NCBI RefSeq assembly: GCF_010894435.1
Contig: NZ_JAAIXZ010000017.1
Span: forward strand, 124,001-188,000
DNA: 64,000 bases
Source: Pyxidicoccus trucidator
GTDB lineage: Bacteria > Myxococcota > Myxococcia > Myxococcales > Myxococcaceae
Direction of reading: 5' to 3'
The notes beneath the pieces are model-generated. The model was not told the origin of the DNA. It worked only from the letters and a program-made list of their open reading frames with translations, and searched no databases. This document shows, one piece after another, positions 1-9,573 of this stretch (positions within the stretch are counted from its first letter, which is position 1; each line of letters opens with the position of its first letter). The position numbers and the translations under genes are program-made.

Positions 1-1137
<1,137 letters not shown>

Positions 1138-1207
1138 CGCGAACACTCCCGTGTGTGACAGAGGGCGACTCCGCACGTTACGCAGGCCGCCGAAGACGTG
1201 GCAAGGC

Positions 1208-1720
1208 TCAGGGAGCCATCCTCACGGTCAGCATCCGGAGAAAACCGCTGGCCGTGTAGAAGGCCACCTCTACCTGGCCGAAGCGCAGGCGGGCACCATC
1301 CTCCACCGGCCTGGCCCGCCGGGGGGTAAGCCGCGCCCCTCCCAGCCAGGAGCCGTTCTTGGAGCCGGCGTCCGTCAGGAGGAACCCCTCCTGACCCTCC
1401 TCGCGGGCAAACCACGCGTGAAACCGGGACACACTCCCGTCGTCCAGAATCACGTCGTTGTTGCCCGTGCGCCCCACCGTGATTCCCCGGCCGAAGGCAT
1501 TCGTCCGGGACTTCAGCACCGGGAACACCACCGACTCGCTCGCACCCAGCGTGGGAGCGCCCGCGTTCGTCACCGTCTTCAGCCGGTACTCCTCCTCGCC
1601 CTCGGCCCCGCGCGCGACGGCGGGCGGAGCGAAGACGAGCAGCGCGGGCGGCAACTGGCGCTCGAACTCGCCGCGATTGCGCAGGTACCGCGAGACATGG
1701 GCGCTGAGCGGCTCGGACAT
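1208..1720 (-). CDS. FHA-domain protein
   Basis: A 170-residue protein if begun at the ATG at 1720; an upstream in-frame GTG at 1756 would add 12 residues and neither start has a convincing ribosome site. Residues ~80-160 form a forkhead-associated domain: GITVGRTGNNDVIL, then SVSRFHAWF and the GSKNGSWLGG turn. These carry the Arg, Ser-x-x-His and Asn positions that bind phosphothreonine in this family. The preceding ~70 residues look like a short helical region. The gene lies between a secreted protein upstream and a PP2C phosphatase downstream on the same strand, so a role in reading or delivering phosphorylated proteins to the phosphatase is plausible but inferred. Confidence 0.85.
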   Translation of the reverse strand: MSEPLSAHVSRYLRNRGEFERQLPPALLVFAPPAVARGAEGEEEYRLKTVTNAGAPTLGASESVVFPVLKSRTNAFGRGITVGRTGNNDVILDDGSVSRFHAWFAREEGQEGFLLTDAGSKNGSWLGGARLTPRRARPVEDGARLRFGQVEVAFYTASGFLRMLTVRMAP

Positions 1721-1768
1721 ACCAAGGGTGCGGGTAGAAGATGTCAGCGAGTGCACTCTACGCGGAGT

Positions 1769-2371
1769 CTAGCGCCAATCCACGAATAACCCGACCATCG
1801 GGCCACCGACGAAGTAGCGGCCGAGGCTGCGGCGCTTGAGGCCGAAGGGCTCGGAGTAGCCCACCGCGAGGCCCACCGCCGTCGCGCCGAGCTGGTAGCC
1901 CAGGTGGATGCGGCCCTCGACGATGCCGGCCGAGCGGTGGTCCGCGGGGAGGCCCCCATCGAAGTGGGCGCCATAGAAGACGGGGCCGCCCGTCACCTGG
2001 AAGCCCCAGTGCACGTCGTTCGGCAGGTGGTTGCGGTAGCCGATGCCCACCTGCGCGGAGTGCTCATAGAAGGAGCCGAGGGAGGTGTGCGGCATGTCCG
2101 GGCGGGGGTCTGGAAAGCCGACGGCCCACCCCAGGCCTCCCTCCAGCAGCAGCGCGAAGGCGTCCTTGCGCTCCTGGTAGAAGGTGAACTGCCACTGCAC
2201 CTTCACCCGGGGCGTGACGGCCCCCTCACGAATGGTCGTCCCCAGGAAGAGGCCTCGGGGAAGCCAGGCCGGCGTGGGTGAGACGTGCTCGGTCGGGCGC
2301 TCGGGTTGGGCATGGGCGACAGAGGTGAGACCAAGCGAAAAAACCAGCAAAACGGGGAGCTTGCGGTTCAT
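1769..2371 (-). CDS. Secreted beta-rich outer-membrane-type protein, unrecognised
   Basis: The start is the ATG at 2371 because AAGGAGG lies directly upstream; an ATG six codons earlier has no such site. The 200-residue product opens with a Sec signal peptide (MNRKLPVLLVFSLGLTSVAHA, cleavage expected after AHA). The rest alternates hydrophobic and polar residues with many aromatics and glycines (VKVQWQFTFYQ, GVGYR-like and GYSEPFGL stretches) and ends in VGLFVDWR, an aromatic-containing beta terminus typical of small outer-membrane barrels. No family was recognised. It is the first of three minus-strand genes (this, FHA, PP2C). Confidence 0.7.
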   Translation of the reverse strand: MNRKLPVLLVFSLGLTSVAHAQPERPTEHVSPTPAWLPRGLFLGTTIREGAVTPRVKVQWQFTFYQERKDAFALLLEGGLGWAVGFPDPRPDMPHTSLGSFYEHSAQVGIGYRNHLPNDVHWGFQVTGGPVFYGAHFDGGLPADHRSAGIVEGRIHLGYQLGATAVGLAVGYSEPFGLKRRSLGRYFVGGPMVGLFVDWR

Positions 2372-2401
2372 GGACCTCCTTCCCGCCATGGTGCGGGGCG
2401 C

Positions 2402-2431
2402 TTGTCAACGAAGTGTTCCCTTGGCTATGAC
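2402..2431 (+). promoter_or_regulatory. Candidate sigma-70-type promoter for the small gene at 2513
   Basis: TTGTCA at 2402-2407 and TATGAC at 2426-2431 are separated by 18 bases and lie in the divergent gap between genes starting at 2371 (minus) and 2513 (plus). The hexamers match the consensus at 5/6 and 4/6. On the other strand the same bases read TTGACA at 2408-2403 but without a recognisable -10 before the 2371 start. Prediction from sequence only. Confidence 0.35.
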
Positions 2432-2512
2432 ACGTCCGTTACTCGCGGATGGGTGAAGGGCCGGGTCCTTCCTGGAACCCCCCGCCGCGGGACACAAGGA
2501 GCGGGACACCGC

Positions 2513-2716
2513 ATGCCAGTCGTGACAGTCCGGGCGGGTAGCAAGCAACGCCCGGCGCAGTTCGACGCCCTGGTTCGCAAGGCCACGGAGAAAGCCTCCG
2601 ACCTGCTGGAGCAGAGTGATCGGGTGCTCGTCGTCTATGAGAAGGGCAGCGCCAGCATCTATTACGAGGGTGACGGGGTGGCTCCCGCCCAGGTCCCCCC
2701 GGTCCGGGCCTCCTGA
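2513..2716 (+). CDS. Small hypothetical protein (67 aa)
   Basis: Starts at the ATG at 2513, preceded by AAGGAG about 11 bases upstream; earlier in-frame codons run into the promoter zone. The product (begins MPVVTVRAGSKQRPAQFD) has a helix-rich N-half (ALVRKATEKASDLLEQ) and a beta-like second half (RVLVVYEKGSASIYYEG). I recognise no domain. It is followed 124 bases downstream by a lipoprotein gene on the same strand. Confidence 0.6.
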   Translation: MPVVTVRAGSKQRPAQFDALVRKATEKASDLLEQSDRVLVVYEKGSASIYYEGDGVAPAQVPPVRAS

Positions 2717-2840
2717 ACGAGAGACCCGCTGTACCGCTGAATCGAAGGACCCCTGCCGCACGGGGCGTACGGAACCGCGAGCCCTCCGCGCGCGTCCTGG
2801 AGGGCAGCCGCCGTCCCTGCCCCTTCCGATAAGGAACCCC

Positions 2841-3485
2841 GTGCGCCTCTTCCTCCTCGCTTCTCTGCTCGTCCTCGCCGCCTGTTCCAGTGCGGCGCCG
2901 TCCGTCCAGTCCCGGTCTGAAGCGCTGTCCGTGACGGGGGGCGCCCCGGGGGCGCTCGAGGCAAACCGGTCCATCGTCCGCACCGCCTCGCTGGAGCTGG
3001 AGCGCAAGGACCCGGAGCAGGGCCCGAAGCAGGCCGTGTCGCTTGCAAAGGAGCACGGAGGGTACGCCTGGCGGGTGACGTCCGAGTCCGCCACGGTGCG
3101 GGTGCCCGCGGAGCGCCTGGACGGGTTCCTCGGGGCCGTGTCCGGGCTGGGCAAGGTGGCGAAGCAGACGGTGACGGCCGACGACGTGACGGAGGCGCAC
3201 CAGGACCTGAAGGTCCGGCTGGCCAACGTGGAGCGCGTCCGCGAGCGCTACCTGGAGCTGCTCCAGCGGGCCGTCAGCGTGGAGGACACCCTCCGGGTGG
3301 AGAAGGAGCTGGAGCGCGTCACCGCGGAGTACGAGTCCCTCAAGGCCCGGGTGCAGTCCCTGGAGGACCACGTGGCGCTGGCCACGGTGAGCCTGGAGTT
3401 CCAGCGCCCCGTGCGCCCCGGCCCCGTGGGCTGGGTGTTCTACGGCCTGGGCAAGGCCGTGAAGTGGCTGTTCATCTGGGACTAG
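2841..3485 (+). CDS. DUF4349-type lipoprotein
   Basis: The GTG at 2841 is preceded by AAGGA five bases away. The 214-residue product has a lipoprotein signal with lipobox L-A-A-C at residues ~12-15, so it should be acylated and periplasm- or envelope-facing. The body matches DUF4349: a ferredoxin-like beta-alpha unit (ASLELERKDPEQ, GGYAWRVTSESATVRVP, DGFLGAVSGLGKV) followed by a coiled coil (VRERYLELLQRAVSVEDTLRVEKELERVTAEYESL, given here as residues ~120-165), then a short hydrophobic C-terminus (VGWVFYGLGKAVKWLF). Function of the family is not established. The stop overlaps by 14 bases with the convergent deacetylase-like gene. Confidence 0.85.
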   Translation: MRLFLLASLLVLAACSSAAPSVQSRSEALSVTGGAPGALEANRSIVRTASLELERKDPEQGPKQAVSLAKEHGGYAWRVTSESATVRVPAERLDGFLGAVSGLGKVAKQTVTADDVTEAHQDLKVRLANVERVRERYLELLQRAVSVEDTLRVEKELERVTAEYESLKARVQSLEDHVALATVSLEFQRPVRPGPVGWVFYGLGKAVKWLFIWD

Positions 3486-4374
3486 GCGTCGTCCCTTCCT
3501 TGACCTCCTTGCGGATGCGGCGCACCTCCGCCTCTGGCGGCTCCAGCGGGAGGGTCGCCGCCACACCCCGGGCGTTGGCGAGCTGGTGGAACCAGCTATA
3601 GCCGGACTCGCCCCGGGGCTCGTGGCACGTCAGGTGGGACCAGTCATAGGCGGAGTCAGCCAGCGCCTCGTCCAGGGGGATGAAGCCCGCGCCCAGCTCC
3701 CGGTAGAGCGTCAGCAGCCGGTCCAGCATCCGCGCCGTGAAAACGCCGTTGTGCAGCAGGAGCACCTGGGGGATGTCGCGCCCGAAGAGGGCGTGGGAGG
3801 TGACACGCGCGGCCTCGAGCGCCCGCCGTGCCGCGTCCAGAAACGTCTCCTCCAGGATGGGCAGCCGCTCCAGGGCACCCGCCGCGTGGCACTCGGTGTA
3901 GGTGCAGTTCCAGAGCCAGTCGCCGAAGTTCAGGGTGACACGAGCCACCTTCAGGCCTCGCGCCGCGATGGCCTCGCGCACGAGCGCGCGCTTGTCAGGG
4001 GTGTCTCCCTCCGCCAGGTAGGGGTAGCGGAAGAAGTGTGCCCCTGGCGCGCCGGGGAAGCGCTCGTGGAGGTAGGAGGAGGCGGCGTCCACGTCGGCCA
4101 GGAACTCGTCGGCGGTGCGGCGGTTGAGGTTGAGGTGCCGGGCCCCGTGGTTGCCCAGCTCGAAGCCCGCGCCCACCCAGGCGCGGAACAGCGCCTCGGC
4201 CTGCTCGCCCGGGTGGTCCACCTCGACGGAGGTGTTGGCGAACCCACAGGCGTGGGTGATGCCCTGGGAGCGCAGCGCATCGATGATGGCCTGGGTGATG
4301 CCAAGCCGGGACCTCCCCGGCGGCCGCGTCTCGTGGACGGGCAGGTCGTCGAACGTGAGCGCCATCTGGCTCAT
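3472..4374 (-). CDS. Polysaccharide-deacetylase (NodB-fold) family enzyme
   Basis: The start is the ATG at 4374, whose ATGA overlaps the stop of the upstream gene, indicating translational coupling; the frame is open further upstream but that stretch is the antisense-frame shadow of the neighbour. The 300-residue product begins with the NodB motif 1 (ALTFDDLPVH, metal-binding Asp) and has motif 2 as NHGARHLN (His-x3-His) and an RYPY motif 3 equivalent near residue 155. LLLHNGVF near residue 240 fits motif 5. Family members are metal-dependent hydrolases that remove N-acyl groups from sugars or other amides. As the last gene of the leftward biosynthetic operon it could deacylate a pathway intermediate (inference). 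No signal peptide, so cytoplasmic. Confidence 0.85.
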   Translation of the reverse strand: MSQMALTFDDLPVHETRPPGRSRLGITQAIIDALRSQGITHACGFANTSVEVDHPGEQAEALFRAWVGAGFELGNHGARHLNLNRRTADEFLADVDAASSYLHERFPGAPGAHFFRYPYLAEGDTPDKRALVREAIAARGLKVARVTLNFGDWLWNCTYTECHAAGALERLPILEETFLDAARRALEAARVTSHALFGRDIPQVLLLHNGVFTARMLDRLLTLYRELGAGFIPLDEALADSAYDWSHLTCHEPRGESGYSWFHQLANARGVAATLPLEPPEAEVRRIRKEVKEGTTPSPR

Positions 4375-5396
4375 GGTGTCGTGCTCCGGGGCGGGACGCC
4401 GGCCGCGGCCCAGAAGGGCGGCGCCCAGAGGCCTGAAATGGCGCAGTGGCTGAGAATCTCCCGCGCCGAGCGGGAGCCATGACGCACGTTGAGCAGCGAG
4501 CCATCCTGTCCGTGAGAGAACCCCCGGGCCACGAGCACCTCGCCCAGGGGCGCCTCGGGGGCGTGGAGGCCGTTGAGGACGAAGCGGATGCCCTTGAACT
4601 GGCGTCGCCGCAGCTCCAGCTCCAGCGCCCGGACCAGCGCGTCCAGGTCGGCGCCGGGCAGCGTCAGCAGCTCGTCCACCCGCGCCATTCCCTCCCACGC
4701 GGCGCGCACGATGGCGACGGCTTCGATGCCGCTGGCGCCCTGGAGCACGCCGGTGGTGAAGCGCACGAAGGGGTTCTCCAGCACCATCCACCGCAGCAGC
4801 GCCGGCGTGTGGCTGAGGAAGCAGGTGTCGGGATGCGCGGCGTAGACGCGCTCCAGGAACCCCAGCGCGTCCGGGCCCAGGCCCTCCACGAAGTGCAGGT
4901 GGGGCGGCGCGGCCGGCGGCGTGTCTCCCGCGTCGAGCCGCTTGCGGTAGTCGACGCCGCAGGCAAGCGTGGCGGGACTGGCCAGGGACGTCTTGCCCCA
5001 GAGCAGGGGCCACTCGGAGGACGGGTACACGTCCCTCAGCCCGGCCGAACCCAGCATCACCTGGACTCCGGTCTTCTGGAGGTCCGGCCGGCAGAGGGCC
5101 CGCTCGAGCATGAGGCTGTCGAGCTCCGCGGCGCCGCGGCGCAGCCGGTGGGGCACGCACCCCTGCGTCGCCACGATGCGCCCCGTGGCGTCGACGGCGC
5201 AGTAGAGGCCTCCGCCCGGGATGGGGTTGTGGAGGTACTCGTACTCGAGGACCTTCGCGGTGAGCCGCTGGTTGCCCGCGAACTCCTCGTGGAAGCGCGC
5301 GACGTCGGGCGCCGTCTCGCGCGTCATGCGCACCACGCGGCCCCCCGGCAGGTGCTTGAGGGACAGCGGAATCTCCACCGCGCGCTCACCGCTCAT
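4371..5396 (-). CDS. GNAT/FemAB-like acyltransferase, unassigned
   Basis: A 341-residue cytoplasmic protein starting at the ATG at 5396 with GGGAG eight bases upstream. Features resemble GNAT-fold acyltransferases in a loose way: an N-terminal strand-helix unit (RVVRMTRETAPDVARFHEEFAG), a central sheet with LYCAVDATGRIVATQGCVPHRL, and a second half with AVAIVRAAWEGMARVDELLTLPG and FKGIRFVLNGLHAP. I see no unambiguous acyl-CoA pyrophosphate loop, so the assignment is tentative. It lies 97 bases after the ABC exporter and overlaps the deacetylase gene by four bases. The pairing of a possible acyltransferase with a deacylase suggests tailoring, N-acylation/deacylation or self-protection (inference). 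Confidence 0.5.
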   Translation of the reverse strand: MSGERAVEIPLSLKHLPGGRVVRMTRETAPDVARFHEEFAGNQRLTAKVLEYEYLHNPIPGGGLYCAVDATGRIVATQGCVPHRLRRGAAELDSLMLERALCRPDLQKTGVQVMLGSAGLRDVYPSSEWPLLWGKTSLASPATLACGVDYRKRLDAGDTPPAAPPHLHFVEGLGPDALGFLERVYAAHPDTCFLSHTPALLRWMVLENPFVRFTTGVLQGASGIEAVAIVRAAWEGMARVDELLTLPGADLDALVRALELELRRRQFKGIRFVLNGLHAPEAPLGEVLVARGFSHGQDGSLLNVRHGSRSAREILSHCAISGLWAPPFWAAAGVPPRSTTP

Positions 5397-5493
5397 GGCC
5401 TGCCGCTCCCATTCGTCCTCCTCCCGCCCCCCTCCCGGGGGCGTTCGACGTTCGCTCCGACATGCGGTCCTCCTCCGGCCTGACCCGCGCGGC

Positions 5494-7104
5494 TCATGAA
5501 GTCCCCGCCGCGGCGCTCACCCCCTGCTCCCGGAGGCAGCCGTCCTCCATGCGCAGCACCCGGTCCGCCACCCCGAAGTAGCGGTCGTCATGGCTGACGA
5601 CGAGGATGCCCTTGCCCCGGGCCCGCAGCTCCGCCAGCACGCGCTCGTAGAAGTGGGCGCGGAAGCCGGGGTCCTGGTCGGCGGCCCACTCGTCGAAGAC
5701 GTAGAAGGGCCGGTCCTCCAGCAGCGCCAGCGCGAGCAGCAGCCGGCGCCGCTGCCCCTGCGACAAGTCGACGGTGGAGAAGGCCTTGTCGTGGGACTGG
5801 ACCTTGTGGGCCAGTCCCAGCGACTCGATGCGGGCGTTCATCGCCGCATCGTCGGCCTCCACCCCGTCGAAGCGCTCGAACAGGTGCGAGTCCGGGAAGA
5901 GGGCCGAGAAGCACTGCCGCAGACGCTCGCGGTCCCCGTCCTCCACCGGCGTGCCGTCCAGGCACACCGTCCCCGCGTCCGGCGTGTAGAGGCCCGTCAG
6001 CACCTTGGTGAGGGTGGTCTTCCCACCGCCGTTGCCGCCAACGATGAAGACGACCTCGCCCCGGCGCAGCCGCAGGTCCAGCGGCCCCGCCGCGAAGGCC
6101 TCCCGCCCCGTGCCGTAGCTGTAGCGCACGCCGCGCAGCTCGATGACGTCGGGCGGGCGCGCCTCCGACACCTCGGTGGGCTCCGGGTCCAGGAGCGAGC
6201 CTCCCACGGCCTCGATGCGCTCCAGGGCGATGCTGGCGCGGCCCAGCATCGGCAGCCAGCCCAGCAGCGCCTGCAGGGGCCCCGCCAGATAGAGGATCGC
6301 CGTCGCGAACGACATGAGCGTCTCTCCGGAAGCCTCCGGGCCGGCGACGAGCAGGAAGGTCCCGAGCCCCGCGAGGAAGAGCGTTTCGCCCCATCCGGCA
6401 GCGACCGCGTAGGTCCCGGTGCCGCGGGTGTTGTGCTCGCGCACCAGCCGCAGGGCGCTCGCCAGCTCCTCGTCGAGGAAGGCCGCGCGCCGCGCGCGGT
6501 GGAGCTGCAGCTCCTTGATGCCGTCGAGCACGGCACGCAGCCCCTGGTACAACCGGTCCTGGTAGATGCGGGCCTGCTGGAGCGCGGCCAGGGCGTAGCG
6601 CACCGGCAGGGCATAGGTGAGCAGCCCCACGGCCGCCGCCCCCAGCAGCAACAGCATCAACCCCGGGTCGAGCAGGGCCAGGTAGACGAGCACGCCCAGG
6701 ATGATGGCCAGATGGCAGAACGTGAGTGCCAGGCCCGGCACGGAGTTGCCCACCGAGGCCACGTCCTCCGTGAGCACGGCCAGCAGGCGGGGCCGGCCCA
6801 GCTCCTCGATGCGCCGCAGCGGCGTGGCGATGATGCGGCGGCACACCGACATCCGGAGCTGGACCAGCGCTCCATAGGTGAGCCGGACCAGCAGGAACTG
6901 CGACACGCTGCGGGACGCCAGCAGCACGAGGCACAGCCCCACGAAGCCAGCCACGCCGTTCGCGCGGGCCTCCGGGCTGCGCAGCAGGGAGTTGATGTAC
7001 ACCAGCAGCACCGTGCTGCTGATGCCCGCCAGCAGGCCCGTCAGCGCGACGACCGCGAGCTGCCGGGGCGAGACGCGCAGCAGGAAGCGCAGCACCCGAT
7101 TCAT
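5494..7104 (-). CDS. Cyclic-peptide-type ABC exporter (SyrD/PvdE-like, TM + NBD)
   Basis: A 536-residue half-transporter with a strong ribosome site (GGGGAGGG) before the ATG at 7104. Residues 1-320 hold about six membrane segments (VVALTGLLAGISSTVLLVYI, VGLCLVLLA, LAIILGVLVYLALL, MLLLLGAAAVGLLTY, LFLAGLGTFLLVAG and one near ILYLAGPL). The C-terminal NBD has Walker A GGNGGGKTT, signature LSQGQRRR, Walker B FYVFDEWAADQDP and switch His in VSHDDRYF. The Asp-Glu-Trp-Ala-Ala-Asp-Gln-Asp stretch after Walker B is typical of exporters associated with siderophore and lipopeptide synthetases (TIGR01194 family). Position 42 bases after the PKS gene in the same operon supports export of the cluster product from the cytoplasm. 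Confidence 0.9.
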   Translation of the reverse strand: MNRVLRFLLRVSPRQLAVVALTGLLAGISSTVLLVYINSLLRSPEARANGVAGFVGLCLVLLASRSVSQFLLVRLTYGALVQLRMSVCRRIIATPLRRIEELGRPRLLAVLTEDVASVGNSVPGLALTFCHLAIILGVLVYLALLDPGLMLLLLGAAAVGLLTYALPVRYALAALQQARIYQDRLYQGLRAVLDGIKELQLHRARRAAFLDEELASALRLVREHNTRGTGTYAVAAGWGETLFLAGLGTFLLVAGPEASGETLMSFATAILYLAGPLQALLGWLPMLGRASIALERIEAVGGSLLDPEPTEVSEARPPDVIELRGVRYSYGTGREAFAAGPLDLRLRRGEVVFIVGGNGGGKTTLTKVLTGLYTPDAGTVCLDGTPVEDGDRERLRQCFSALFPDSHLFERFDGVEADDAAMNARIESLGLAHKVQSHDKAFSTVDLSQGQRRRLLLALALLEDRPFYVFDEWAADQDPGFRAHFYERVLAELRARGKGILVVSHDDRYFGVADRVLRMEDGCLREQGVSAAAGTS

Positions 7105-7146
7105 GCCGCCCTCCCCGGGCCGGGCGCCGCGATGACGTGGAGCCGC

Positions 7147-9561
7147 TCAGCCATGCGCGCGCTTCCGAGCGACGAAGGCCACCGCCTGCTGGACCGACTC
7201 CAGGTTCTCCGGCAGCAATTCCATGTCGGAGATGATGATGGCAAACTCGCGCTCCAGGAACGAGACGAACTCCATCACCCCCATCGAATCGATGATGCCG
7301 TTCTGGAGCAGCGACTCCTCGTCCGAGAAATCCTCCGTGGAGAAGCGCGCCGCGACGAACCCGCGAATGCGCTCGCGGGCACTGCCCCCTTCGGAGGGCG
7401 ATGGCGCAGTGGAAGGCATGGGGACCGGACGCTCCGGCGCCCGCACCGGCTCAAGGGCTGGCCAGCACCGCGTGCGCGCGAAGGGCGGGCCCGGCAGGCT
7501 CACGCGGCGACCCCCGCGTCCCGAGTGGAGCCGCGTGAAGTCCACCGCGCCTCCCGCCTCGTACAGCCGGGCGAGGGCCTCCAGCAGCTCCGTCCGCGAG
7601 CCACCCGCGCCCCGCACCAGCGTCGCCGTCCCGGCCCGTGCCACGACGTCCGGGAGCGAGCCCCCGGCGAGGTCCAGGAACACCGGCCGCTGCTCCGCCA
7701 GCGTGGCCAGCGCCTCCCGCAGCCGCTCGACGGCGAGGGGGGCACCGGCATCGGTGGCGGCCGCCGAGAGCGCCTCCTCGAGCGAGCACTGCCCCAGCAC
7801 CGCGTCGATGACGTGGTGGGCCAGCCCCGTCCCCATCATCACCTCGGCGCTCACCCCCAGCGACTCCCAGAAGCGGATGAGCGCATAGAGGTCCGCGAAG
7901 GCGGTGGACACCTCGCTGGCGGCTCGCGCGGCGCGGGCGCACTCGGCGTGGGCCTCGCGGAAGCGGGGCTCGGCGCCGAGCCGCTCCCGGGCGGCGGGAG
8001 AAAGCCGGGCGTCGCCGGACACCAGGAAGACCACCGGCCGGGCTTCCGCGGGAGCGACGGCCCCTGCCTGGACGGAGCCCGCCCGCAGGGCCGCCAGCAG
8101 CTCGGGAAGGGTACGGGCCACGAGGGCCATCCGGTGAGGCCCGTGGTCGCGTCCCACTCCGAGGACGAACGAGATGTCCCTCGGGTGCTCCGCGCGGCGC
8201 TCCAGGTGCGTGGCGAGCCGCTGGCAGAGCTGCCGCAGCTGCCCGTCACTCCGGGCGGAGAGGGGGAAGAGCCAGGGCTCCGGGGCGTCCTCGCGCGGGG
8301 AGTGGGGCTCGGGGGCCTCCTGGAGGACGACGTGCACGTTGGTGCCGCTGATGCCGAAGGCGTTGACCCCCGCGCGGCGCGGCCGCGGGCCCTCCCAGTC
8401 CTCGCCCCGGGTGCAGACGCGAAGCGGGGACGCGGCGAGGTCGACGAGGGGGTTGGGCTTCTGGAAGTGCGCCGTCGGAAAGAGTCGCCGCCGCTCCAGG
8501 GAGAGCACCGCCTTCACCAGCCCGGCGATGCCCGCCGCCGCGTCCAGGTGGCCGATGTTCGCCTTGACCGAGCCGATGGCGCAGGCGCCGCGCCGCGACA
8601 CCTGCTCACCGAAGGCGGCCGCGAGCCCCTGCAGCTCGATGGGGTCGCCGATGCGCGTGCCCGCGCCGTGCGCCTCGATGAAGGAGATGGACTCGGGCTG
8701 GACCCGCGCGTCGCGCCAGGCCAGGCGGACCGTCTCGGTCTGGGCCACGGGGCTGGGCGCGGCGAGCCCGTTCGAGCGCCCGCCGTCCTGGGTCGTCACG
8801 GAGCCGAGGATGACGGCCCGGATGGGGTCTCCATCGCGCAGCGCGTCCGGCAGCCGCTTGAGCAGCACCAGGGCGCCCCCCTCCCCCGCGCCCATGCCGT
8901 CCGCGTCCGCGTCGAAGGCCCTCGTGCGGCCCCGGGGAGACATGACACCTCCCACGCCCCACTGCGCCCAGGTGAACAGGCGGGTGTGGCAGGCCACGCC
9001 GCCAGCGAGCGCCAGGTCCGCGACGCCCGCGCGCAGCTGCCCACAGGCCAGGTGCACCGCGGCCAGCGCGGACGAGCAGGCCGTGTCGATGACGAAGGCG
9101 GGCCCCCGCAGGTCCAGCAGATAGGAGATGCGGCCCGCCGCGGCGGCCTGAAGGTTCCCCATCGACAGCGCGGAGCCGGTCTCCCCCAGCAGCTCCGAGT
9201 AGCCGGCGCGGCCGGGGGAGAGCACCACCGCGGTCCTGCTGCCCCGCAGGCTCCGCGGCCCATGGCCCGCGTCGTAGACCGCCCGGCAGGCCAGCTCGAG
9301 CGCGAGCCGGTGCTGGGGGTCCATGTGCTCGGCCTCCCACTGCGACAGGCCGAAGAAGGCCGGGTCGAACGCGTCGATGCGCTCGAGCAGCGCCACCGGG
9401 GGCACGTCGACGTCTTCGGGCACCCCGGCGTCGCGCTTGCGCTCCGCGGAGACAGGGCCCACGAGGTCCGTGCCCGCGTCCAGCAGGTCCGCGAATCGCT
9501 CCAGGTCCTCGCCCGCCCCGGGGAACGTCCCCGCCATCCCGATGATTGCAATCTCCGTCAT
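7147..9561 (-). CDS. Type I PKS: KS - degenerate AT - ACP
   Basis: An 804-residue protein; ATG at 9561 with GAGG seven bases upstream, 12 bases after the NRPS stop. The ketosynthase (residues ~1-425) is complete: DTACSSALA with Cys near residue 160, EAHGAGT and NIGHLDAAAG supplying both His. The AT that should follow is eroded. The first ~80 residues of the fold are present up to the nucleophile loop, where GHSxGE is replaced by GTGLAHH (residue ~575); the segment carrying the specificity motif is missing; the fold resumes at its C-terminal end (PVFLDLAGGSLPDVV). The C-terminal ACP (~730-800) has GIIDSMGVMEF and LLPENLESV, like the discrete FkbJ-type carriers for alkoxy-/hydroxymalonyl units rather than typical PKS ACPs. 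No KR, DH or ER. It should extend the NRPS chain once with a unit supplied in trans (inference). Confidence 0.92.
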   Translation of the reverse strand: MTEIAIIGMAGTFPGAGEDLERFADLLDAGTDLVGPVSAERKRDAGVPEDVDVPPVALLERIDAFDPAFFGLSQWEAEHMDPQHRLALELACRAVYDAGHGPRSLRGSRTAVVLSPGRAGYSELLGETGSALSMGNLQAAAAGRISYLLDLRGPAFVIDTACSSALAAVHLACGQLRAGVADLALAGGVACHTRLFTWAQWGVGGVMSPRGRTRAFDADADGMGAGEGGALVLLKRLPDALRDGDPIRAVILGSVTTQDGGRSNGLAAPSPVAQTETVRLAWRDARVQPESISFIEAHGAGTRIGDPIELQGLAAAFGEQVSRRGACAIGSVKANIGHLDAAAGIAGLVKAVLSLERRRLFPTAHFQKPNPLVDLAASPLRVCTRGEDWEGPRPRRAGVNAFGISGTNVHVVLQEAPEPHSPREDAPEPWLFPLSARSDGQLRQLCQRLATHLERRAEHPRDISFVLGVGRDHGPHRMALVARTLPELLAALRAGSVQAGAVAPAEARPVVFLVSGDARLSPAARERLGAEPRFREAHAECARAARAASEVSTAFADLYALIRFWESLGVSAEVMMGTGLAHHVIDAVLGQCSLEEALSAAATDAGAPLAVERLREALATLAEQRPVFLDLAGGSLPDVVARAGTATLVRGAGGSRTELLEALARLYEAGGAVDFTRLHSGRGGRRVSLPGPPFARTRCWPALEPVRAPERPVPMPSTAPSPSEGGSARERIRGFVAARFSTEDFSDEESLLQNGIIDSMGVMEFVSFLEREFAIIISDMELLPENLESVQQAVAFVARKRAHG

Positions 9562-9573
9562 CCGTGAACCTCG

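Noticed and set aside
5590..9567. 1325-codon open frame on the plus strand
   Set aside because: Antisense to the ABC exporter and KS-AT-ACP genes; rich in Arg/His/Gly/Gln with no domain, the usual effect of high third-position GC.
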